A program made the position numbers and the translations under genes. This document shows, in pieces, positions 23,956 to 32,369 of a DNA stretch of 50,541 bases. The notes beneath the pieces are model-generated. The model searched no databases and was not told the DNA's origin. It was given only the letters and a program-made list of their open reading frames with translations. Source of the stretch: Stenotrophomonas sp. UBA2124 (GTDB taxonomy: Bacteria > Pseudomonadota > Gammaproteobacteria > Xanthomonadales > Xanthomonadaceae). The stretch is taken from assembly GCA_002329155.1 (NCBI GenBank), contig DCXY01000006.1:1-50541 (forward strand), given 5' to 3'. Within the stretch, counting starts at the first letter, position 1. Each line of letters starts with the position of its first letter.

Positions 23956-24246
23956 CTACTTGTCCTGCTTCTCCAGGCGCACACCCAGCGGCCCCTGCAG
24001 CGAACCGTCCTGGTTGATGGTGAAATCCACCGCTTCGGATTCGGTGCCCGGCACCTTCACCTTCAGCGTGTCCTTCTCGCGCACATAGGTGGTCTGCTGC
24101 GCCTTTCCCAGCATTTCCACGGTCACCGTGCCGTCCCGGTCAAAGGTGTAGTGAATCATGCCCATCGAATCGGCATAGGTACCATTCAGGCCCTTGCCGC
24201 ATGCGGCCAGCAACAGCACAAGCACCAGTATCGCGATCTTCCTCAT
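23956..24246 (-). CDS. small hypothetical lipoprotein
   Basis: 96 aa. The signal MRKIAILVLVLLLAAC ends in a clear lipobox with Cys16. The mature part (GLNGTYADSMGMIHYTFDRDGTVTVEMLG ... LKVKVPGTESEAVDFTINQDGSLQGP) looks like a small beta-rich domain of the kind found in uncharacterised lipoproteins that sense or buffer envelope state. I do not recognise a named family. ATG at 24246, TAG at 23956-23958. It is divergent from the lipoprotein esterase, 119 bases away. Confidence 0.75.
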   Translation of the reverse strand: MRKIAILVLVLLLAACGKGLNGTYADSMGMIHYTFDRDGTVTVEMLGKAQQTTYVREKDTLKVKVPGTESEAVDFTINQDGSLQGPLGVRLEKQDK

Positions 24247-24365
24247 GCAGTCTCCCTGCGCACTCGCTGCCGGCCGCAGCACCCGGGCACGATTCTGCCA
24301 CGGCAGCACATGCCCACCACAGGCTGCATGCCATGCTGGCAGGCGACTCCAACGGAAGCACCGCC

Positions 24366-25184
24366 ATGCGCCGCATGCTGCTCGTCGCCTCGCTGTTTTC
24401 GATGCTGGCCGCCGGCTGCGGCAGCCAACCGCAACGCCCGGAGAGCCCGCATGGGCACTTCATCAGCCGTGGCATCGACGTGGAAGGCCGCCATTTCCGC
24501 TACCAGGTATTCGTGCCGGCAACGGCCGCCGCACCCGGCCCGCAGCGGCCACTGGTGCTGTTCCTGCACGGCTCGGGCGAGCGCGGCGATGACGGGATCA
24601 AGCCGACGCTGGCCGGGCTCGGCCCGTGGCTGAAGCAGAACATGGACAGCTTCCCCGCGCTGGCGGTCTTCCCGCAGGTGCCCGAGGACGAGGAATGGCG
24701 TGGCCGCAACGCACGCATGGCCCTGGCCGTGCTGGACGCCACCCGTGCCGAGTTCAACGCCGACCCTCGCCGCATCTACCTCACCGGCATGTCGATGGGG
24801 GGCTATGGAAGCTGGGAACTCGCACTTGCGCGACCCACCGGATTCGCCGCCGTGGTACCCATCTGCGGGGCCCTTCTGGCGCCGCGCCCTGAGCGGCCCG
24901 GCCTGCTGGTCGACCAGCTGGCCGGCGTGCCGGACCCCTACACGGCGGCGGCAACGCGCCTGCACGGCGTACCGTTGTGGATGTTCCATGGCGCGCTCGA
25001 TGACCTGGTGCCCACCACCGACGACCGCGCCGTGTTCCAGGCCAGCCAGCAATCGGGTGGCGGCTTCCGCTACACCGAATACCTGGACACCAACCACAAC
25101 GCCTGGGACCCCACATACCGCAATCCGGCGATGTGGCAATGGCTGTTTGCTCAACAACTGCCCGCGCCGCGATCACCCCGTTAG
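24366..25184 (+). CDS. lipoprotein alpha/beta-hydrolase (esterase/peptidase-like)
   Basis: 272 aa. The signal MRRMLLVASLFSMLAAGC ends in a lipobox (Cys18), so envelope anchoring is likely. The hydrolase core is plain: oxyanion strand LVLFLHGSGERGDDG, nucleophile elbow YLTGMSMGGYGSWELA, acid region WMFHGALDDLVPTTDD, and catalytic-type His in LDTNHNAWDPTY. This arrangement matches the predicted peptidase/dienelactone-hydrolase-like esterase family often annotated as phospholipase/carboxylesterase. GGAAG upstream supports ATG 24366; an in-frame ATG at 24333 is possible but would hide the signal peptide. Confidence 0.85.
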   Translation: MRRMLLVASLFSMLAAGCGSQPQRPESPHGHFISRGIDVEGRHFRYQVFVPATAAAPGPQRPLVLFLHGSGERGDDGIKPTLAGLGPWLKQNMDSFPALAVFPQVPEDEEWRGRNARMALAVLDATRAEFNADPRRIYLTGMSMGGYGSWELALARPTGFAAVVPICGALLAPRPERPGLLVDQLAGVPDPYTAAATRLHGVPLWMFHGALDDLVPTTDDRAVFQASQQSGGGFRYTEYLDTNHNAWDPTYRNPAMWQWLFAQQLPAPRSPR

Positions 25185-25185
25185 C

Positions 25186-25222
25186 GTGATGACAATCACC
25201 ATGGCAATTTGATGGTCATCAC
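25186..25222. promoter_or_regulatory. inverted repeat upstream of GGDEF-EAL gene
   Basis: GTGATGAC (25186-25193) and GTCATCAC (25215-25222) are exact 8-bp inverted arms 21 bases apart; a smaller CCATGG palindrome lies in the middle. It begins right after the esterase stop codon and lies about 160 bases before the cyclic-di-GMP gene. An operator or hairpin is possible; neither is shown. Confidence 0.35.
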
Positions 25223-25381
25223 GAGGCGTTGGAATTTCGTAGAAATATCGCTTTTTTACGCAACGCAATATGGGGAAATGCTTTCCCGCATTCACGCGCC
25301 GTGCCATAACTGGCCCCGCAGCATCCGGCCACACAACGGCCGGCGCGCCCGGCATTGGGCGCGGCGTGGCCTTGGCCAGTG

Positions 25382-28150
25382 ATGCTGAAAGGGATATCGG
25401 AGAGCCCGGTTTTGTCCACCAGTTCGCCCGCTGCAGCCCCCAGAACGCCACGTACCCGTGGTCTTTACTCGTGGCTGCACCTGCTCATTCTTGCGGCCAT
25501 CGTCCCGCTGTTGCTGATCGGTGCGGTAGCCACCGCATTCACCGCATACGACTACCGGCGCAATTCCGAGCAACGCCTGCAGGAAACGGCTATTGCCCTG
25601 GCCCGCGGCATCGACCAGGGCATCGAGGACAACGTCAACCAGCTGCGGCTGCTGTCCATGCTGGCTCCGCAGGCGCACGAGTCCACACCGGCCCTGTTGC
25701 CGTGGGCGCGGCAGAACCCGGACATGCGCCTGATCCATGACGGTTCACTGGACGCCGCCTCCCTCCCAACCAGCCTGCTGGGCAATGCCCGAAGTACCGG
25801 CAACGTGCAGGTGTCGGACCTGTTCGCCGGCCCCGACCGCACTGCGCCGGAGGTGGCCATCGCCCTGCCCTTCGTCGGTAGCGACAAGCTGGTGCACGTG
25901 TTGACCATGGTGCAGCCGTCCAACCGGCTGATCAGCACCATCCTGCATTCGCGCAGCGATGAAAGCCTGCTGGTGGCGGTGGTGGACAGCAATGGCGTGA
26001 TTGCAGCGCGCTCGCGAAATCCTGAGCGCTACATTGGCAGGCCGGTGCCGGACTGGGGAAAGCTGCAGCAGGTGGGCGCGCCACAGGGTGTGTTCACGGC
26101 CATCAGCAAGGAGGGCGAGGCCGTGGTGTTCGCCTTCAGCATGTTACAGTCGGCACCGGGGTGGGCACTGGTGGTGGGCGAGCCCAAGCGCAGCTTTCAG
26201 GCGCGCTGGCAGAGCCCGTTGATCGGCATCATTCTGGGCGGCCTGCTGGCGTCGGCCATTGCCTTGTTCTCGGCGCACTTCATCGCCCGCGGCATCCTGC
26301 TGCCCATCCGCGCTCTGGCCCGGCGCGGCCAAGGGGTTGTGGCCAATGCGGCGTCACTGCCCGAGCTGCCGCCCTCGCACATCAGCGAGGTACGCAGCCT
26401 GCAGCACAGCTTCAATGAAACCGTGGATGCACTCAAACGCAGCGCGGACGAAGCGCGCGCACTGGCGCAGACCCTGAAAACCAGCGAGCAGCGCCACCGC
26501 GCGGTTGCCGAGGCCGGGGCATTGGCGCTGTGGGAGGCCGACAGCGAAGGCCATGTGCATACCGTCACCGGCTGGCGCGAATTGACCGGCCAGGCGGATG
26601 AAGAAGGCCTTGGTGATGGCTGGCTGCGGCGGGTGAACCCCGAGGACGTGGCGCAGCTGCAGGTTGCACTGGACCAGAGTTACGACCGCGCCTCGCCACT
26701 GGACGTGGAGTTCCGCGTGCTGGACCTGTACGGCAAATGGCGCTGGCTGCGCGCGCGTGGTGCGCGCATCGGCGAAGGCAGCTCCGCCTGGGCCGGCGTG
26801 CTGGAAGACGTGGATGCACGCCGCCAGGCACAGGCACGCATCGCCTACCTGGCCCAGCATGACCCGCTGACCGGCCTGCCCAACCGCACGGTGCTGTTCG
26901 ACAAGCTCGACCACGCACTGGTCGGCGCACAGCGCGGCAAGCATGGCGCACTGCTGCTGCTTGATCTGGACCGTTTCAAGGAGGTCAACGACACCCTGGG
27001 CCACCCATGCGGTGACCGCCTGCTGCAGGACGTGGCCCACCGCGTGCTCGGCTGCGTGCGCGGCAACGACCTGGTGGCCCGGCTGGGCGGTGACGAGTTC
27101 GCCATCCTCATGGCGGCGGAAACCCGCCCGCCGGAGGTGGCCGTCACCCTGGCCACGCGGCTGGTGGACGCGCTGAGCCAGCCCTTCGAGCTCGATGGCC
27201 ACCAGTTCGCCATCAGCACCAGCATCGGCATCGTGGTGATAGACGGCGTCAGCCAGAGCGCCGAAACGCTGATGCGTAGTGCCGACCTGGCGCTGTACCG
27301 CGCCAAGGAGGACGGGCGCGGCTGCTACCGCTTCTTCGAGCCAGAAATGGACATCCGCATGCGCCAACGCCGGCAGCTGGAAACCGAACTGCGCGCAGGC
27401 CTGGAGCAACGCCAGTTCGTGCTGCATTACCAGCCACTGGTGGACCTGCAGCATGGCAAGATCAGCGGCTTCGAGGCCCTGCTGCGCTGGAACCACCCGC
27501 AACGCGGCATGCTCGAACCCGGCCAGTTCCTCAGCCTGGCCGAAGACATCGGCCTGATGGTGCCGCTGGGTGACTGGGTGCTGCGCCAGGCCGCGCACGA
27601 TGCCACCGGCTGGCCCGAAACCATGAACGTGGCGGTGAACCTGTCGGTGTCACAGCTGGCCCAGCCCGACCTGGCCAGCAACGTCGAACAGGCGCTGGCC
27701 GACAACGGTCTGTCAGCCAGCCGGCTGGAGCTGGAAATCACCGAGAACGCGCTGATCGCCAACATCCAGGCCGCCTCGGCCCAGCTGCTGCAGCTGAAGA
27801 TGGCCGGCGTGGCGATCGTGATGGACGATTTCGGCACCGGCTACTCGTCGCTGGGCTATCTGCGCGCGTTTCCGTTCGACAAGGTCAAGATCGACAAATC
27901 CTTCATCCGTGACCTGGGCGAACAGAGCCAGGGCAGCGCCATCATCGGCGCGGTATCGCACCTGTGCAGCAAGCTGGGCATCACCACCACCATTGAAGGC
28001 GTGGAAACCCGCCTGCAGCTGGCCCAGCTGCAGAACGAACACTGTGCGGAAGGCCAGGGCTATGTGTTCAGCCGGCCGATGCCGGTGGAACGGCTGCAGG
28101 CATTCATGCGTGACTGGCCGCAGCATTGGCAGCGCGAAACCGGCGGCTGA
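25382..28150 (+). CDS. GGDEF-EAL cyclic-di-GMP enzyme with periplasmic sensor
   Basis: About 922 aa. Order: helix WLHLLILAAIVPLLLIGAVA, a ~230-residue extracytoplasmic dCache-like sensor, helix LIGIILGGLLASAIALF, HAMP-like linker, a PAS domain (about 375-490, ALWEADSEGHVHTVTGWREL), GGDEF, then EAL. The cyclase site is intact (RLGGDEF) with an inhibitory-site RGND five residues before it. The phosphodiesterase site is also intact (FEALLRW, EITENAL, DDFGTGYSSL, KIDKSF, EGVET). Both making and breaking cyclic-di-GMP are thus possible. The start is uncertain: TTG 25355, ATG 25382, or TTG 25412, which has GGAGAG seven bases ahead. It is convergent with the ArgO-like gene. Confidence 0.92.
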   Translation: MLKGISESPVLSTSSPAAAPRTPRTRGLYSWLHLLILAAIVPLLLIGAVATAFTAYDYRRNSEQRLQETAIALARGIDQGIEDNVNQLRLLSMLAPQAHESTPALLPWARQNPDMRLIHDGSLDAASLPTSLLGNARSTGNVQVSDLFAGPDRTAPEVAIALPFVGSDKLVHVLTMVQPSNRLISTILHSRSDESLLVAVVDSNGVIAARSRNPERYIGRPVPDWGKLQQVGAPQGVFTAISKEGEAVVFAFSMLQSAPGWALVVGEPKRSFQARWQSPLIGIILGGLLASAIALFSAHFIARGILLPIRALARRGQGVVANAASLPELPPSHISEVRSLQHSFNETVDALKRSADEARALAQTLKTSEQRHRAVAEAGALALWEADSEGHVHTVTGWRELTGQADEEGLGDGWLRRVNPEDVAQLQVALDQSYDRASPLDVEFRVLDLYGKWRWLRARGARIGEGSSAWAGVLEDVDARRQAQARIAYLAQHDPLTGLPNRTVLFDKLDHALVGAQRGKHGALLLLDLDRFKEVNDTLGHPCGDRLLQDVAHRVLGCVRGNDLVARLGGDEFAILMAAETRPPEVAVTLATRLVDALSQPFELDGHQFAISTSIGIVVIDGVSQSAETLMRSADLALYRAKEDGRGCYRFFEPEMDIRMRQRRQLETELRAGLEQRQFVLHYQPLVDLQHGKISGFEALLRWNHPQRGMLEPGQFLSLAEDIGLMVPLGDWVLRQAAHDATGWPETMNVAVNLSVSQLAQPDLASNVEQALADNGLSASRLELEITENALIANIQAASAQLLQLKMAGVAIVMDDFGTGYSSLGYLRAFPFDKVKIDKSFIRDLGEQSQGSAIIGAVSHLCSKLGITTTIEGVETRLQLAQLQNEHCAEGQGYVFSRPMPVERLQAFMRDWPQHWQRETGG

Positions 28151-28223
28151 GCAGCCTGCAAACCGGCTTATCCGTACAACGGCAGGCTGCAGACGTGCAG
28201 CCGCCTTGCTTGCCGGCAGCGGC

Positions 28224-28859
28224 TCAGCCCACCCCGCGCACCGCCAGGGTCAGCGCCAGCACGCTCAGGATGACGGCGATGGTGCCGTCCAGCACCCGCC
28301 AGGTTGAGGGCTTGGTGAACAGCGGCGCCAGCAGGCGCGCGCCCAGCCCCTGTGCGGTGAGCCACACGGCGCTGGCGGTGATCACGCCTGCGGCAAACGC
28401 CATGCGCGACTGGCCGAAGTTGTCGGCAATGGAGCCAATCACCATCATGTCCAGCCAGAAGTGTGGATTGATGATGGAGAAGCCCGCCGCCGCCATCAGC
28501 GCGGTGCGCAGCGACTGCTCGGCGTTGTCATCCAGCTGCATTCCGCCGCCACCGGACATCGCCCGGCGCGCGCTCTGCAGTGCATACCAGCCCAGGAACG
28601 CCACACCACCCCACAGCAGCACCGTGGTCAGCCACGGCAGCTGTTCGGTCAGCCGGCGCAGGCCCACCACGCTGGCCAGGATGAAGGCCGCATCGATGGC
28701 GAAACAGGTGGCGATGATAGGAACCACGTGCTGGCGCATGATGCCCTGGCGCAGGATGAACGCACTCTGGGCGCCGACGATGGCGAACAAGCCGATACCA
28801 ATACCGGCGCCACTGAGCCACGCGCTGCCGGCGGCCTGGGCGGAAACAACGGAAAACAT
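28224..28859 (-). CDS. argO: LysE/ArgO-family amino acid exporter
   Basis: 211 aa inner-membrane protein. The first helix WLSGAGIGIGLFAIVGAQSAFILRQGI carries the conserved GAQ/FILRQG of LysE-type exporters, and later GFSIINPHFWLDMMVIGSIA is the conserved Asn-Pro-x-x-Trp/Leu-Asp region. Length and topology (about six helices) are usual. Members export arginine and lysine, or their toxic analogues. Divergent placement next to an ArgP-type regulator supports ArgO identity. The Met at 28859 fits the first helix; longer frames to 28946 enter the shared promoter region. Confidence 0.9.
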   Translation of the reverse strand: MFSVVSAQAAGSAWLSGAGIGIGLFAIVGAQSAFILRQGIMRQHVVPIIATCFAIDAAFILASVVGLRRLTEQLPWLTTVLLWGGVAFLGWYALQSARRAMSGGGGMQLDDNAEQSLRTALMAAAGFSIINPHFWLDMMVIGSIADNFGQSRMAFAAGVITASAVWLTAQGLGARLLAPLFTKPSTWRVLDGTIAVILSVLALTLAVRGVG

Positions 28860-28957
28860 GGAAAAAACTGCCTCTTCAAGGGGGTTGGCACTGGCGCCCG
28901 GAAACACGCGCCATGGCTGAATGCGGTTATTGTCGCAACGCAGCATTGAAAAGTAGA

Positions 28958-28983
28958 GCTAAACTTCGTTAACCATCTTTAGC
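28958..28983. promoter_or_regulatory. candidate ArgP operator between argO and argP
   Basis: GCTAAA (28958-28963) and TTTAGC (28978-28983) are perfect inverted arms 14 bases apart, centred about 25 bases before the argP start and about 110 bases before argO. The surrounding DNA is AT-rich compared with its neighbours. LysR-type regulators commonly bind such imperfect dyads between divergent genes. The binding protein is an inference. Confidence 0.5.
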
Positions 28984-28995
28984 AGAACTTAATCA

Positions 28996-29925
28996 GTGCG
29001 AATCGACCACGCCCAACTCCGCGCACTGGCCGCGGTGATCCGCGAAGGCAGCTTCGAGCGCGCCGCGCAGTCACTCAGCGTCACCGCCTCGGCAGTCTCG
29101 CAGCGGATCAAGGCGCTGGAGGACCGGGTGGGCAAGCTGCTGGTCAAACGCAGCATTCCCACCGAGGCCACCCACGAGGGCCAGGTGCTGGTGCAGCTGG
29201 CCGAGCAGACCGCGCTGCTGGAGCGCGATGCCTTCGAGCGCATCGGCATTTCCGACACCGAGCTGTCGCGGGCCAGCATCGCCGTGGCGGTCAACCATGA
29301 CAGCATGGAAACCTGGTTTCCCGAAGCCGTGCAGACGTTCTCGCGCAGCACCAGCACCACGCTGGACCTGCATACCGAGGACCAGGATCACACGGTGGCC
29401 CTGCTGCGCCAGGGCGCGGTGCTGGGCGCGGTCACCACCCTGTCCGAGCCGGTGCAGGGCTGCCAGATCCACGCGCTGGGCAGCATCCGCTACGCCGCAA
29501 CCTGCACACCCGAATTCCACGCGCGCCATTTCGCCAAGGGCGTGAACGCGCAGTCGCTGGCGGAAGCACCGGTGCTGGTGTTCAACCGCAAGGATGACCT
29601 GCAGGCCCGCTATGCGCGGCGTCTGGCAGGCATCGACCAGCCCTTGAATGCACCCACCTGGTGGATACCCTCCACCCGCGCCTTCGTGCACGCCAACCTG
29701 GGCGGGCTGGGCTGGACCATGAATCCGCTGCCGCTGGTCCGCCGGCACCTTGAAAGCGGGCGGCTGGTCTACGTCAAATCGCGCGCTTGGGAAGACGTGC
29801 CGCTGTACTGGCAGCACTGGAAGGGTGAGGTGAAAACCATGAACCTGCTGACCCGCGCCGTGTTGCAGGCATCGGCCATGCTGGTGCGCAAGCGCAGGCA
29901 ACCACGAGCCGGCATGGCCGGTTGA
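28996..29925 (+). CDS. argP: LysR-family regulator ArgP
   Basis: 309 aa. The N-terminal helix-turn-helix (LRALAAVIREGSFERAAQSLSVTASAVSQRIKALEDRVG) is the LysR DNA-binding domain, and the C-terminal periplasmic-binding-like co-factor domain follows. Phrases such as ALLERDAFERIG, AVNHDSMETWFPEAV, LRQGAVLGAVTTL and LVFNRKDDLQ are those of the ArgP/IciA branch, which senses arginine and lysine and activates argO. The start is a GTG at 28996 giving MRIDHAQLRALAAVI. It ends 6 bases before a convergent gene. Confidence 0.93.
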   Translation: MRIDHAQLRALAAVIREGSFERAAQSLSVTASAVSQRIKALEDRVGKLLVKRSIPTEATHEGQVLVQLAEQTALLERDAFERIGISDTELSRASIAVAVNHDSMETWFPEAVQTFSRSTSTTLDLHTEDQDHTVALLRQGAVLGAVTTLSEPVQGCQIHALGSIRYAATCTPEFHARHFAKGVNAQSLAEAPVLVFNRKDDLQARYARRLAGIDQPLNAPTWWIPSTRAFVHANLGGLGWTMNPLPLVRRHLESGRLVYVKSRAWEDVPLYWQHWKGEVKTMNLLTRAVLQASAMLVRKRRQPRAGMAG

Positions 29926-29931
29926 ACTCGC

Positions 29932-30684
29932 TCAGTTGAACTGGAAGGCCACGCCGATACCGCCCTGCCAGTCGCTGGTGTCGGCATCCAGCCCGCGCAG
30001 CAGCGACATATCCAGTTGCAGGCGCGGCGTGGCCATCCAGGTGATGCCGGTGCCTACCGCGCGCATATGCTGCGCGCCGGTGCCGTAGCCGGCTTCCACA
30101 TAAGCAGACACATCGGTGCCCAGCGAGAAGCCGTAGCTGGGTGAGAACAGCCAGCCGCTACCGCTGTCGCCCCATTGGCGGTCCGCATACAGCGCCAGGC
30201 TGGTGTCGCGCGGCAGCTCCCAGGCGACCGTCCCGCCCACATCGTAGTCATGGCCGGCATCACCCATCGGCGCACGCCCCCACGGCAAGGTCGCGCCTGC
30301 CTTGAAGGCCACGCTCATGTTCCCGGAAGCCAACGCTGGCGCCCACTTCAGCGCGATGCTGCCATCGCCGCCCCCGCTGTCCCGGTGATTGATGCCGTTG
30401 CCGCGCACACGCTGGCTGGCCCAGCTGTCGGCACCGAGCTGCAGCTCCAGCGTGTCGGCCATGCCCACGCGCAGCAGGGTGTCCGCCGTCCACGTGGTGG
30501 TGGTCACGCCGTCGCTGCGGTCACGGCTGCCGTCCGGCAGCCCCTGTTCCCACGCAACAATCCCCTTCCCCACCGTGCTGGTGGAAAAGCCGATGCCGGG
30601 CCGGTCGAATTCAGGTGTTTCGTCTGCCTGCGCCTGTCCGGAGAAGGCGGCGAGCAGTGTCAAAGCGAGCATGTGTTTGTTCAT
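29932..30684 (-). CDS. predicted outer-membrane beta-barrel (phenol-degradation MetA-like transporter)
   Basis: 250 aa. A signal peptide (MNKHMLALTLLAAFSGQAQA) is followed by alternating amphipathic strands rich in Gly, Trp and Asp (LELQLGADSWASQRV, SVAFKAGATLPWG, LALYADRQWGDSG, VSAYVEAGYGTGAQH), and the chain ends in IGVAFQFN, similar to the terminal aromatic signature of outer-membrane barrels. The pattern fits the PF13557-type putative transporter family sometimes called meta-pathway phenol degradation proteins. The substrate is unknown. ATG at 30684; other in-frame Met residues upstream are not needed. Confidence 0.75.
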   Translation of the reverse strand: MNKHMLALTLLAAFSGQAQADETPEFDRPGIGFSTSTVGKGIVAWEQGLPDGSRDRSDGVTTTTWTADTLLRVGMADTLELQLGADSWASQRVRGNGINHRDSGGGDGSIALKWAPALASGNMSVAFKAGATLPWGRAPMGDAGHDYDVGGTVAWELPRDTSLALYADRQWGDSGSGWLFSPSYGFSLGTDVSAYVEAGYGTGAQHMRAVGTGITWMATPRLQLDMSLLRGLDADTSDWQGGIGVAFQFN

Positions 30685-30787
30685 GCCCGCCATGCTCGCC
30701 GGAACACACCGCGAACCGTGTGAAATACAGGCCCCAGCCACCAGCCCGTATCAACAGGCTGGCATTTCACCGCTCAGGCGGTGCCGC

Positions 30788-31711
30788 TCAGCGGTGTGTT
30801 AGCGCGAAGTCCAGCGCACCGACCACGGCCGCCACCTGCGCGTCATTGCACTGCTGTGGGGTTGCCTTGGGGCTGTCCGGGTACACCTCGGTAGTGGTGG
30901 TGTAGCGCGCACCGCTGACGCTGGCACACAGGCCCAGCGCCTTGAGCGGGTACTCGATGACGCCATGCGCCACCACCGGCGAACCAATGATCTCGCCGCG
31001 CTCATCGGCCGGGGCGATATGGGTGACCTTGGCCACCTCGGCAATCACCGCCTGCTGGAATGCCGGCTGCTGGTTCTCGGTGTCGTCCACCAGATAGAAA
31101 CCATCGGGAATCTCGCCCGGCTCGAACGGCTTGCCGTCACGCGCGGCCAGTGCCGGGCGGAACTCGGATTCGTCGGTATCGGTGGTTTCGTGCAGGTCGA
31201 TATGCATCAGCACGCGCCCCTTCAACGGCGCCACCAATGCCATCAGCGCGGCCGATTCCGGTGCAGGGCTGTCCGGCACGAACGAACGGTTGGGGTCCAG
31301 CGCCAGTGCATTCCAGCGCTGGATGCGCTCGTAGCCCCACGGGCTGACGCACGGCACCACCAGCAGATTGCACTTGCCCGCATACCCGGCCGCACGCTGG
31401 TCGATGAACTGCAGCGCACCCTGCACGCCACTTGTCTCATAGCCGTGCACGCCACCGGTAACCAGCACGGTCGGCAGGGCCTCATCCCAATCGCGGCTAC
31501 GCACGGCCAGCAACGGGTAACGGCCCGAGGGGTAGTTCAGTTCACCGTACTGGGAGACATCGAAACGCTGGCGCAGTGCATCCACCTTGGCCACCACTTC
31601 ATCGGCATGGCTGCGCTGCACCTGCTGCCGCTCCAGCCACTGCGCCCTTTCCGCCACGCCCCATGGCTTGCCGGGGGTTCCAACCGGGTAGAAAGCGGTA
31701 ACAGTGCTCAT
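30788..31711 (-). CDS. M14-family metallocarboxypeptidase-like protein
   Basis: 307 aa. Zinc ligands of the M14 / succinylglutamate-desuccinylase fold: TGGVHGYETSGV (His and Glu of HxxE) and HIDLHETTDTD (third His). The late Glu in TTTTEVYPDSP is at the catalytic position. No export signal is seen when starting at MSTVTAFYPVGT, so it is probably cytoplasmic. The peptide or amide substrate cannot be fixed. GAGG upstream of ATG 31711 supports this start; a longer frame to 31828 is less likely. It lies 103 bases upstream of the barrel gene on the same strand. Confidence 0.87.
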   Translation of the reverse strand: MSTVTAFYPVGTPGKPWGVAERAQWLERQQVQRSHADEVVAKVDALRQRFDVSQYGELNYPSGRYPLLAVRSRDWDEALPTVLVTGGVHGYETSGVQGALQFIDQRAAGYAGKCNLLVVPCVSPWGYERIQRWNALALDPNRSFVPDSPAPESAALMALVAPLKGRVLMHIDLHETTDTDESEFRPALAARDGKPFEPGEIPDGFYLVDDTENQQPAFQQAVIAEVAKVTHIAPADERGEIIGSPVVAHGVIEYPLKALGLCASVSGARYTTTTEVYPDSPKATPQQCNDAQVAAVVGALDFALTHR

Positions 31712-31910
31712 GACAGCCTCATCGAAGGAAAACGGAATGCTGCGCACTCTACACCCACTGCGCTGCGCGTTCAGTCGCACGCCCACGCCGGCATGAACCA
31801 AAGCGCAACCAGCGCCTGCCGTCTTCACGGCCGATTCGGGCAGCAGCGTGCAGGGTGGTGACGTGATGCACGCCGGCCACTAAGCCGGCACGTACCAGAG
31901 GAGCAACTTC

Positions 31911-32282
31911 ATGCGTATCTTCCCCAACAAACTGGCGTCCACTCTTGCTTTGATCGGCCTGTTCGTCGCGGCCGGTGCCCAGGCACAGAACTACGGCCCG
32001 CGTGATGAAGGCCGTCGCTTCAACGACGGCAGCCGCGTTGTGTGCCAAAAGGTTGAAGTGCGCAACAACGCACGCGACCACAACCGTGTTGCAGGTACCG
32101 CCACCGGTGCGGTGGTGGGCGGGCTGCTGGGCAACCAGGTGGGCGATGGCAACGGTCGCAAGCTCGCTACCGTGGGTGGTGCCGTTGCTGGCGGCCTGAT
32201 CGGCCGCAATGTGCAGGGCCGCAATCAGGAGCGCAATGGCCAGCGCCATGTCGAAACCCGCTGCGAGCGCGTTTACCGCTGA
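31911..32282 (+). CDS. glycine zipper 2TM-domain protein
   Basis: 123 aa. A signal peptide (LASTLALIGLFVAAGAQAQ) is followed by a charged segment, and then a glycine zipper: AGTATGAVVGGLLGNQVGDGNGRKLATVGGAVAGGLIG in two parts. Proteins of this type lie in or on the outer membrane and periplasm (SlyB/PcP/RcnB-like relatives); the function of this one is unknown. The C-terminus ends in basic ETRCERVYR with a Cys that pairs with the early CQKVEV Cys in homologues. AGAGGAG before ATG 31911 is a strong ribosome site. A terminator follows. Confidence 0.88.
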   Translation: MRIFPNKLASTLALIGLFVAAGAQAQNYGPRDEGRRFNDGSRVVCQKVEVRNNARDHNRVAGTATGAVVGGLLGNQVGDGNGRKLATVGGAVAGGLIGRNVQGRNQERNGQRHVETRCERVYR

Positions 32283-32311
32283 GCCATCACACCCCTGCTG
32301 CCATGAACGAC

Positions 32312-32333
32312 AAAGGCCCCTTGCGGGGCCTTT
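32312..32333 (+). terminator. intrinsic terminator between glycine-zipper gene and acyltransferase
   Basis: AAAGGCCCC-TTGC-GGGGCCTTT, a 9-bp perfect stem with a 4-base loop, sits 30 bases after the rightward stop and 37 bases before the leftward gene's stop. T/A-rich ends on both sides suggest it serves both converging genes. Confidence 0.85.
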
Positions 32334-32369
32334 GTTCTATGCGCTCACGCCTCGGCTCAGGGCCTGGGC

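Noticed and set aside
25355..25381. TTG at 25355 as the start of the GGDEF-EAL gene
   Set aside because: No ribosome site ahead and it adds only nine residues outside any domain; kept as a less likely option.
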